DNA from: Anthopleura xanthogrammica | Taxonomy: Eukaryota > Cnidaria > Anthozoa > Actiniaria > Actiniidae | Length of the DNA stretch: 64,000 bases | Assembly: GCA_964019055.1 (NCBI GenBank) | Contig: OZ025207.1 | Coordinates: 17,548,230 to 17,612,229 of the forward strand | Reading direction: 5' to 3' | In this document: in pieces, positions 43,948 to 52,612 of the stretch | Layout: each line of letters begins with the position of its first letter | Numbering within the stretch: the first letter of the stretch is position 1 | Made by a program: the position numbers and the translations under genes | Notes under the pieces: generated by a model | Seen by the model: only the letters and a program-made list of their open reading frames with translations | Database searches by the model: none | What the model was told of the DNA's origin: nothing

Positions 43948-45176
43948 TTTATAGTTCACTCGACAAAATTTTATAAAACATGCGAAGCGAAGGCATTCAT
44001 TCATCTTCATTGCCTTTGCTACAACCGACTCTTCTCCAAGAACGCTAAGTCAAGAACAGCATAGAAAGTGTTAACGTTGCTGTAAAACCTTTTTAGATTA
44101 GTATTTTATGTATGATTTGAACTACAAAATACTAGAAAATAATTTTACATCTCAAGTAAAAAGCCATTTTAATGCATGTTTACAACTATTGAATGACAGT
44201 ATTGACAGCTAAACAGCGAATCAAGAAGCGACTTTTCTTTGAAAACGTACTGTGTGAAAACTAAGCCAAAGTTGAGAGTTTACAGTTCGCTAATTTAAGT
44301 TTTTTTCCTCTTAGCATTTGCTAATAACTGCTAAAACACAATTTCAAAAATACTTTCTTTGAAAACAAGTTAGCTGGACAACATCAAAAGGGATAAAAGC
44401 GACAAATATGTCGTTCAAGTTAAAAGTTTTGAAGTACAGCTTGCCGTGAACGAGTCGCCAGTGATCAGACCATGTGCTTTGGATATTATTCCCTCCTGTA
44501 GCTTGAAGAATTTCGCTGCTATTTTCTTTGAATGGTGAATTATCTGAAGATTTTATTATTTCAAGACTGGATTGACAACTTAGGATCAATTAACTTGTGA
44601 TAAATAGCTGAATTCGTCTCTCTACAACTACTCGACAGTTTGCCGGTAAGATTTGATCTTAACTATTTTCAAAACAAAAAACGAGCCTCTACTCGCTGTG
44701 TTTTTTCGCTAAACGGAAAGAAATTTGCTTTAAAACTATTGTTAGCTGTTTTCTACATATTGTACAATTATGGTAGATGTGGTGTTGAATATATTTTTCG
44801 AGAAGACCATAGAAGACAACAGGTAGTAAAACGAGAACATTCAAAACTCCAACTCAAATTGTTTGGCGAAAACTAGAAAGAAAAAACGACTATCTACTAC
44901 AAAACATGATTTATTACGTCTTGAATTTGTCTAGTTATCATAATTTGAGGCCTTCCTATGTGTGTATTAAACAGTTTTCTGAAATTTTTCCATTTTAATC
45001 TATAAAACACTGATTTTTTTGGGAATTTCACTCATTTCACTGGGGAAATTTGCCGCTTTTGGCCGTGTTTCCATAGCGACCTAATTGGTACTCCCGCGGA
45101 GTACCAATTAACGCTCTAATTGTACTCCTCTAGACCAATCAGAATCGAGTAATTTTGTCGTGCGTACTATAATTAT
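43948..45176. mobile_element. TIR element next to the hairpin
   Basis: The left end TATAGTTCACTCGACAAAATT and the right end AATTTTGTCGTGCGTACTATA are imperfect inverted copies about 1.2 kb apart. Inner frames (44344-44589 minus; 44640-44876 plus) match nothing I recognise. Hairpin plus TIR unit echoes the layout at 19692-20554. Confidence 0.5.
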
Positions 45177-45189
45177 CATAACACTAATA

Positions 45190-45780
45190 TTATTAATAAA
45201 CCTTATTTATACACGGTGTCTACATCAACTTTATACAAGAATAAATGTTCTTCCTGAGAGCCGTGTCACATAATAGAAAATGAATCATAAATAAGGATAA
45301 TCATTAAAAAAATTCTAAAATAATTCTTTTAAATAAGGAAAGACTTGGAGCTTCTCGCACCTTTAGTGGTAGAGAATTCCAGGCAGCTGCTCCACTATAG
45401 TGGAAACTATTTTTTAGAAAGTCTTGGCAGTGACATGTTTGAGTGACAACCACGATGGCTATAATCATGAACGCCAGAAACATTTTGAATAAATTACGTA
45501 AGTAGTTAGGCATTACACAATTAGTGATTTTATACAGAGTCGTCACCTTCTGTTTGAATCGTCTAGTTTCAAGATTTTCCCAGTGAAGGCTTTGGAGAAT
45601 ATCACAGGATCTGATTCTGTATAATCAGAACGAGTTATGATACGCCCAGCAAAATTTTTCAATTTTCTGTATACGCTCCCGTAATTCTTTACAGAATGTA
45701 TCCCACACAGGTGCACAGTAGTCAAGGTGTGGAAGGACCATCATTAAGTAAATAGTCTCATATGGTACATAGTTATTCGC
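45190..45780 (-). pseudogene. LINE RT C-terminal relic
   Basis: Across two frames, from about 45725 down: a degenerate C-terminal block containing YRKLKNFAGRIITRSDY and GKILKLDDSNRR, then TTLYKITNCVMPNYLRNLF and FHYSGAAAWNSLPLKVR to the C-terminal stop at 45304. These are the post-RT blocks of a CR1/L2-like LINE. RT itself is absent. Confidence 0.75.
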
Positions 45781-46454
45781 CGCATTAGCACAAGTCATTT
45801 ACTTGCCTTTTTACAAGCATTTGATATATATATTGTATGTTCATTCCATATTAGAGTTTCGATTTCGTCAAATATAACCCCTAGAGTTTTTGTAGATTAA
45901 CTTTTTTAAGAGAGCTTGACTGTAAGATGCAAGAAATATCGGTAGTTTACGGCGGATGGAAAAAAATGTTTTCTCACAATTTCCCAAAAAATTTACCAGT
46001 GGATTGAGCCTTCAATAGTAAAACGTTTTGTGTATTTTCAAGTTCTAAAAGCTATTGTTTTGGGAAAAGTTGCAATTTGAATTTTTTTCAGATCAAGCAC
46101 TCGATTTACTACGCTAGTAAGCCTGAATACTGAGAGAGCAACTTTAAAAGAGCTAGCGCGAAACTTTTAGGAGGTAAATTATCAAATATTTTTTTGAAAC
46201 AGTTAGTTATGGACTTGTAATTTGTTTTTGTTTCGTAATAGTTACTTATAATTAAGAAATTAAACCAAAACATTTTTCTTGTTAATGGTTGGTCAGTAGT
46301 CGTGTGCCAAAAGTGATACCAAAAACTGCTTCGGAAGAATTTACAATTTCTAGAGTGTCCCACCAATATTCCAAGTATAATTACCGGTAAATATGAAGAT
46401 AATAAGCTATTTGAAGGTAAACAACATAAATTACCTTGGGTTACTTAACGATTA
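45781..46454. other. Non-coding, no gene recognised
   Basis: AT-rich; minus frame 46109-46366 has no family match. Confidence 0.5.
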
Positions 46455-46578
46455 AAACAACTTCAAGTCAAGTAAGCGTGAAAGAAGTGCGAAGAGAAGC
46501 ACGAGCCATAGGCGATGTTTTACTTGACGCGATAACGAAAGTTTGTCCGAAGTATCGTTTGCAGTTAACTGGAGGATC
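46455..46578 (+). pseudogene. Possible family-X DNA polymerase palm fragment
   Basis: The frame KEVRREARAIGDVLLDAI...VCPKYRLQLTGG resembles the start of the palm of Pol mu/TdT-type DNA polymerases, where an EA..., a helix, a P and TGGFRRGK occur with the same spacing. It is cut at TGG, just before the FRRGK and catalytic aspartates, by an inverted repeat. No neighbouring exons were found, so it is either a stranded exon or a fragment captured by a fold-back element. Confidence 0.4.
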
Positions 46579-46796
46579 AATACTCCCGTTTCGAGTTCTC
46601 TTTTACGCTGTGTTAGCCTCAAAACCGTGTAATATATTCTTTTATTCAGTAACCGCCCGTGAAAATTCAAGAGATCTGTGTGTAAAGAAGACAATAAAAA
46701 TACTTTGAAATTTCACGAGTTTTATCTAAATTTCTGCATAATTTACGCACAATTGAGGCTAACACAGCGTAAAAGAGAACTCGAAACGGGAGTATT
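46579..46796. repeat. Perfect 44-bp inverted repeat, 130-bp spacer
   Basis: AATACTCCCGTTTCGAGTTC... (46579-46622) is exactly mirrored at 46753-46796. Could be the TIRs of a short MITE or a fold-back. Confidence 0.88.
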
Positions 46797-47214
46797 TCAA
46801 GAGATATTCTGCAGAGCCGATCCGCTTTTTCACCTTTTGCATACCACTCATCAGATTTACATCTTGTTACATTAACTCTCTACTTTTCCCCACTAATTTG
46901 TATACTAGCATCCCCCATCCCGGCCCCCACTTTAAAATTAGCTCCGCCGTCCCTGCACCTCGAACACAAAGGCAAGGCAAAGCCTTATAGTACAGTAACC
47001 AAATTCAATATAAATCTATATATCATCACCAACCGGGATTGGTATAATTATTACCGGGTGATGCATGTGAGTCTTAATTAATGCTCAAAAAATTTCATTG
47101 CTAAAGATAAGGGCTAAACATGAAAAATAGTGCATCATTTTAGCTTAGAAACAGGTAAAAAAATATGCTAATTTCCCTTATTGATATTTAACGATCATTA
47201 TTTATTTGAGTTTC
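46797..47214. other. Non-coding, no gene recognised
   Basis: No recognised domains. Confidence 0.5.
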
Positions 47215-47512
47215 AATCTCATTAACATCAACATCACCTGGTGATATTGGTGTCGTCAAGCATCCAGGTAGTTCATTTATGTATATTAGTAAAAGGAGTG
47301 GACCTATGATGGAGCGTTCTGAGACTCCATGTTTGACGTACTATAGGGGCTGGACAAGACTTCATTGCCAAAAGTTTGTTGCTTTCTCTATCTTGGTTAC
47401 CGTAAGAAGAAAGCTTCGGAAGGACTATTTCGTGAACGACAGAATCGAGGGCCTTTTTAAGATCAATAAAGACCGCGAGATCCAAGCCAGTAAGTCGTGT
47501 TTTTGAGCAAGC
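47215..47512 (-). pseudogene. LINE RT fragment fused in frame to an SRCR exon
   Basis: The minus-strand frame continues directly from the SRCR exon into LAVFIDLKKALDSVVHEIVLPKLSSYG, the RT palm block of a LINE. After a frameshift comes VKHGVSERSIIGPLLLLIYINELPG (the GVPQGS...GPLLF block with changes). The join removes the last SRCR residues after THTYDA. Short, frameshifted and without YADD. Confidence 0.8.
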
Positions 47513-47751
47513 ATCATAAGTGTGCGTTTTGCAGGCAGAGTCAGCAACTCCCCATCCAGGGTGAGTACAGCTCTGAAGTGATGTCTCCGATCCAGTACAT
47601 CCCATGTCGTCCAGCCATACCTTACCCGTCCCTTGTCCATAGTGCCAACGCCCTACAGCTTTGGTGAAACCAAGTTGTCGACAAGCAACCTTGGCTTCCT
47701 CCATGTACCAGCCATCATGACACACTGTTCCCCATTGCCCATTGTGGTAGA
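47513..47751 (-). pseudogene. SRCR core exon, 3' end replaced by LINE
   Basis: Acceptor TGCAAG then [60 protein letters not shown]. It enters in phase 1 like the other 253-base core exons, but loses its last codons and donor at the LINE junction (about 47512). Otherwise the domain is intact. Confidence 0.75.
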
Positions 47752-48120
47752 CTTGCACAATAACGGTAATATTTTACACAATGAAGGCAAATGCATGGGC
47801 GGACAATTCCTTTGAGAAGTTTTGAATTTTCAACGTTAGGGTATCTTTCATTATTTTAAACAAAAACTGTGTTACTGTTCTGCACTCTTTTTTTCCTTTC
47901 CACTGCTATGTAAAGGAATCAAGGATCGAGTTGCAGCAGTGCACTCGTCTTCATTCTTTGGGATTCAGGATTAATTCTTGAACCCCGCATTAGATGATAT
48001 GAGTGATGTGAGATTGTTATGTCATTTCCCCTTTGTTATTCTTGAGTTCTCCCATGTTCATTTCCCACAGAACCCAAAACGCTATGATCTCGGGCAAGTC
48101 TATTACAACTCTCAATGGGG
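47752..48120. other. Non-coding, no gene recognised
   Basis: Upstream flank of the SRCR exon; no gene seen. Confidence 0.5.
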
Positions 48121-48690
48121 AATAAAATAATAATAATAATAAACTTTATTTAAGTGTCAATATCATCTAGCTTACATATAAATAGTATGCTAATTGGGGA
48201 CACCTATCTAAGACCCAATAAAAAACCCATATCATACCCAGTTAAATAAAATGAATAAAAGAGAAGGTAATAGGCCTTCCCTGACCCCGCATATACGTCT
48301 AGAGCCGAAGAAACAATGACCCCCGGTCAAGGCTGAGGACAAGAGGCGTGCCCAACCAGTCTCCGCCAGAAGTCATCGCCCACGACCACGAAAGCGAGTT
48401 CAGGAGAGGCCCATTAAAATACGGAACTAATTATATAGTATTCTATTAACCCCACCCCCCCCCCCCCCCACCCCCCAACCAACCCGCAACCCGTCCAAAT
48501 GTAAAATACCAACCAAAAAAATAAATAAATAAATAAATAAATAAAAAATAAAAACTACAAAAACGCAATAGGGAACCTTCGGCCCAGAATAAGCACCGAA
48601 TCCAATGCAAAGGATCAACCATTTGCATTAGATTCGGCACAAGATAAACAACCCATGCAATCGAGCCTAAGATTCCTATTGATATCATGG
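48121..48690 (-). repeat. LINE 3' UTR-like stretch with hairpin
   Basis: Begins with (AAT)5 and AAACTTTATTTAAG-type sequence and contains the hairpin ACCGAATCCAATGCAAA / TTTGCATTAGATTCGG (48593-48641), related to 42583-42648 in a LINE 3' UTR. It also has a C-rich run at 48452-48476. No protein-coding part. Confidence 0.55.
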
Positions 48691-48783
48691 ATGAAATAAA
48701 AAGGTATAATAAAACGGATTAAATAATCTAAAAAAAAATAATAATAATAATAATAACAATGATAATAATGATATTACTGCATA

Positions 48784-49674
48784 TCAGGTGATACATAACG
48801 GACAGTCATGACATTTATCTTGCATAAGACTTTCAAGATCTATTCTTCTAATGCTATTCTTAAAAACCTTTAAAGAAATAGAATTCCTAATACTTTTTTC
48901 CAATTTTGACCATATAAAGGGACCAAGATATTTTAAACTATGTTTCCCATAAGTGACGGTGTTGAACCTTGGTATTATAAAGTCAGAATTTCTCAAGTTA
49001 TAACAACTATTGTTCTTCTTGAAAATTTCCTGGATATAACCCGGACATAGTTCATTTTTCACCTTGTACATAAGGGTAGCAATATCCTGTAGCCTTCTGT
49101 TCTTTAATGTTGGTAACCTTGCCATTTTGAGTAGTTCACCATACGTACAGGTTTTCTTGTCGTAAATCGCTTTCAAAGCTCTTTCTTGGATACGTTCTAA
49201 TTTCCTGCTGTCAGATGATCGACAAAAATGCCATACAGTATGGCAGTACGTTAATTGGGGTAGTATAGCAGATTTGTATATGATGAGTTTTGCTTTGGTT
49301 GATAACATATTCCGCAATCTCGTCAGAACTCCCACCTTCCTTGCAGCTCTTTTGCAAACCTCCCCAATATGGCTACTGAAATTCAATTTTTCATCAATCG
49401 TCAGTCCCAGTAATTTCATTTCGGAGCCAAACTTTACATTTGTATTGGACATCACTATCTGCATATCTTTGTCCTTATTCTTTGGTCCCATACTCATGGC
49501 TTGATACTTATCATAGTTTCCCTGTAGTAGATTGCTGTCGTACCATTCTGAGATAATCTTCCCCTCCTTATTCAGGTTATCCTGAACATCCTTGATCTTA
49601 TTACCGGTTGAGTGCAATTGATGGTCATCCGCGTACATTGATAAGTTGCACTTGTTTGCAACATGTGAGATCAT
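48784..49674 (-). pseudogene. 5'-truncated LINE RT, joined to an SRCR exon
   Basis: A 296-codon open frame starts just before the catalytic motif LSMYADDHQLH and continues KYQAMSMGPKN, MKLLGLTIDEKLNFSSHIGEVCKRAARKVGVL, YKSAILPQLTYCHTVWHFC, LERIQERALKAIY, CYNLRNSDFIIPRFNTVTYGKHSLKYLGP. Downstream is a (ATT)n tail (48735-48765). The 5' truncation point (about 49685) abuts an SRCR exon on the plus strand, so the LINE inserted head-first into or beside that exon. No stop within the frame, so it may be young, but it cannot act alone. Confidence 0.88.
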
Positions 49675-49689
49675 TTTGGAAGATGTTCC

Positions 49690-49929
49690 ATAGTAATGGA
49701 CAGTGTGTCATGTTAACTGGGATACGAATGATGCTATGGTTGCATGTCGGCAACTTGGTTTTATCAAAGCTGTAGGACCTTGGCGCTTGGGACGAGGGAC
49801 GGGTAAGATATGGCTAGATAACATGAGATGTTCAGGCTCAGAGGCGTCACTTGGAAGCTGTCCTCACAATGGATGGGGAAGTGTTAACTCTAGATGCAAC
49901 CACGACGAGTGGGATGCTGGTATTGTGTG
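49690..49929 (+). pseudogene. SRCR core exon, 5' edge damaged by LINE insertion
   Basis: The frame [55 protein letters not shown] is a good SRCR domain from the first cysteine on. The upstream part is reduced to a remnant (CATAGTAATGGACAG) with a roughly 10-base deletion, next to the LINE junction. The 3' edge has no GT donor. Likely dead exon. Confidence 0.75.
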
Positions 49930-50146
49930 CGCTTTGATTATTGTTTTGATATGTCATACCTTTAATTGTTTAGTAATGCATACTGTAGTGGCTTAAACAT
50001 AATTAATTCGTATCTTCAACAGTTTTTTATCTGAACTTTACATGCACTTGACTACGTAGTCCAAACAAATGAGAATGATTAGTTTACTTCTTGCAAGTTG
50101 GTCGAGAAATTTGAAAACGTTACAAAATTGCATGATGACACTATCT

Positions 50147-50204
50147 GTGTTGTACACTTCTACAACAACCGCTAGTGGGGAATGGCGTGAAAGGATTACT
50201 GGAC
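50147..50204 (+). pseudogene. SRCR exon, left piece, split by the YqaJ element
   Basis: The plus frame gives HFYNN then W-G and KDYW with two stop codons between, matching the [14 protein letters not shown] start of SRCR core exons. The exon resumes at 52492 after the TIR element. Confidence 0.65.
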
Positions 50205-50241
50205 TATACACCCTTTTAATAAGTCGCGACGCCATTTTGAA

Positions 50242-51934
50242 TTAATTATCGATGACGTCAAGCGCGGAAAGGTCTGGCCACAAAGCTACAAAGTGATTAT
50301 GTAAACAAATGGATACTTGAATTCCCTCTTTAAAAGATGGGCCGAAACTGAACAGAAAAAAGTCACACCATTTCAATCCACATATACCAAGTTGACCTTG
50401 TATTTGATAATAGTAAATATGACTTCGTTGGAGTTGTGGCTTTCCATTGATAAGATCACAATAAAAACTGGGCTCCTTGCATGCCTCTTCTGGAGTAAGA
50501 TTTCTTAATGTGTAAGGACATTTGATTTCTACTAGGCCATAGCCCTTGTCAATCACTTTTCTATCAGGTGATGCAGCCAGCCAGGGCATCTGTTGACATA
50601 CAATAACACCACTCTCTGATATCTTTACTGGATTTCCTGATGCTTTCATGTAATTAAAATATTTATCTGCAGCTTTAGCTTCATTATCTCTGCCATACTT
50701 TATAGATGATACATTTGATAGATCTTTGTGTGTTAAAAGAGTGTCAACAAACTTTGTTTGACTGATACCAGTTTTTCTCTTGCATACTTGTCCAAAATTG
50801 CTGCTAGTTAATCTATGTTTTCTTACATTAAACCAAAGTAAGTTATCACTCTGTCCTCTAGTGTTTTCTTCAATATCTGATGGGTTGGTGACTTGTAAGT
50901 TATCAATGAATTGACTCTCCTCAACATTAAGAGGCATTTGCAATCCTACAGCTTTAACGTCCTTATCATATGGCAAACTTGGAAAGCTATCTTGTATAGA
51001 TATACCTGGTATAGTAACTAGGGGAGGAATTTTTGTTATAACTTAGAAGTTTCCTTCAGTCAAAGACAGTTGGTAGCTTAAAACACTTCCAACAGGAACC
51101 TTTGAATCATTTAATGTTATTTGCTCAGTAGATGGGTTATCAGAAAACACAGTACAGAATCCCAAAGAAGGGTTTATTTCTGAAAGAGTGTATTGTAATT
51201 CAATAGCCCCTTCATTGTTCCTAATGACAGGTTGTCTTGCCTCATAAAGTGTACATTTCACACCCCCTGACTTTTTTGCACCATACTTTGGGTTTGTTAC
51301 TGTGTAACCCATAATGGGGTCTGGATGAATTCCCTGGGTTCTGGGTTTATGCCATTGTTGCGGGTTGTCTGTACATGTCCCAACTACAGGAAAACTTTTA
51401 GCCTTTATCTTTATTGTGTGATCAATCATATATAATAATGCCATTGTATGATTACAATAGCCATTAGCTCCAGCAACGCAAGAACACTTGCCATTAATTA
51501 CATTCCCATCCACTGCTAATTTTACCACAACACTGTGTGGGCTCAAACTTTTTTTTTGTGAACGATAACATTTTCCTTTAATGTGGACTTCATTTTCTAG
51601 TACAAACATCAACACATCATGTACATAATTCTCAAAAAAGAACTTGTAACCTTTTTCAAGGGGTTTTTCAACATAACTACTTGAATTCCTGCCACTCTTT
51701 TTCGCATGATTAACAATGTTGATATATGAAAACTTCTTCGGTAGATAAGATGTGTCAGAGCTCCATTTTTCCACTGAATCTGACTTCGAAGCTTGACTGA
51801 GTTCAGTACTTGATTCTGCTTCGCGTTCCTCATTGTCACAGCACTTGTCACATTTCATTCTTTTGGCTTTAGAATAACATTTGTCGGGATCAGGGTCGAT
51901 AATTGGGTGTTGAAGATCGAAGTTGTGCCTTACC
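50242..51934 (-). CDS. SWIM zinc finger plus YqaJ-type nuclease, main exon (one in-frame stop)
   Basis: Acceptor CTCATCAG at 51935, then 564 codons to the TAA at 50242-50244. The N-terminal half is helical (LEKGYKFFFENYVHDVLMFV) with a SWIM finger, CSCVAGANGYCNH. After a single TAA at 51043-51045 the same frame continues. The C-terminal half is a YqaJ/lambda-exonuclease-like domain: FNVRKHRLTSSNFG, SIKYGRDNEAKA, WLAASPDRKV (Asp), LVEIKCPYT (ExK) and YYYQIQGQL. Such proteins would resect or nick DNA. The last nine residues and the stop lie inside the left TIR. The internal stop means a pseudogene, readthrough, or two proteins; the rest of the frame is clean. Confidence 0.8.
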
Positions 51935-52069
51935 CTGATGAGAAAAGGTATAACAAATCGTTTTAGAAAACATATCGCGGGCGGCTAAAATGTGTAATTT
52001 GACAAAACTAAACAAGAGTGCTATTGTGTGCAAACAATCAAAATTTGATCCCGTTTGGTTGATACTTAC

Positions 52070-52209
52070 TTTGAAATAAGCTCAGCTTTTGTCTCAGCTG
52101 ACTTCCGCTTTACTCCACGGCACTTTAACCAGAACACAAGCTCGTTTTTTTTGTATTTTTCAAGTTTTTCTAGATTTAACGAAGAACCTGGTATGTCTTC
52201 GCAAGTCAG
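52070..52209 (-). CDS. SAP-like exon of the same gene
   Basis: 140-base exon between acceptor TCTCTACAG and donor TCAAA|GTAAGTATC, phase 0 in and phase 2 out. It encodes LTCEDIPGSSLNLEKLEKYK then ELVFWLKCRGVKRKSAETKA and ELISK, the pattern of a SAP-type helix-extended-helix that binds DNA. Its phase matches both neighbours. Introns are short (108 and 135 bp). Confidence 0.7.
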
Positions 52210-52317
52210 CTGTAGAGACAAGTTTGTTCGCGGTAAAAAATCGATTCATAACAGAATTCCCATTAAAACGAAAGCTGATAATTAAGCTTAAAGTATTGTT
52301 TTATTAAGTCAGCATAC

Positions 52318-52380
52318 CTGTTCACAATTACAAGCAGTTTGATTAAAATCGCGCTCCAAATCGCTGTCCGATTCGTCCAT
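52318..52380 (-). CDS. First exon of the SAP-SWIM-YqaJ gene
   Basis: ATG at 52380, 21 codons MDESDSDLERDFNQTACNC+EQ, donor CAG|GTATGC, phase 0. It starts 45 bp inside the right TIR, which therefore supplies the 5' region or promoter (it contains TGACGTCA). Confidence 0.65.
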
Positions 52381-52491
52381 TTTGACTTCGAATGGCGGGA
52401 AAACATAAGAGCCCTCGGGCACGTCTTTCCGCGCTTGACGTCATCGATAATTAATTCAAAATGGCGTCGCGACTTATTAAAAGGGTGTATA

Positions 52492-52612
52492 GTGTAATCC
52501 AAGGGTGCATTTCGACAATCTGATTTCACAAAGACCGTAGGACCTTGGCGTTCTTGGACGATACACAGGACCAATCGGGCTGGACGAAATTGTTCTCACC
52601 GGCTGGGGTATT
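52492..52612 (+). pseudogene. SRCR exon, right piece
   Basis: The plus frame reads SKGAFRQSDFTKTVGPWRSW, matching [18 protein letters not shown], with the cysteine changed to Phe. A degraded GRGTGPIGLDEIVLTGWG-like tail follows in another frame. It continues the piece at 50147-50204 with the frame preserved if one TATA copy is removed. Confidence 0.65.

Larger units (their letters stand above)
50205..52491. mobile_element. TIR element encoding SAP-SWIM-YqaJ protein
   Basis: Perfect 63-bp terminal inverted repeats starting CACCCTTTTAATAAGTCGCG (50209-50271 and 52425-52487), bordered on both sides by TATA (50205-50208; 52488-52491), a likely 4-bp target duplication. Removing one TATA and the element restores an SRCR reading frame across the site. 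The only gene is the minus-strand SAP/SWIM/YqaJ protein; no DDE transposase is visible. CAC termini with a 4-bp duplication are reminiscent of CMC/Chapaev-type transposons, but that is a weak inference. Confidence 0.85.

Noticed and set aside
48427..48688. Gly-rich minus-strand ORFs
   Set aside because: Produced by the C-rich homopolymer run in a LINE 3' UTR-like stretch.
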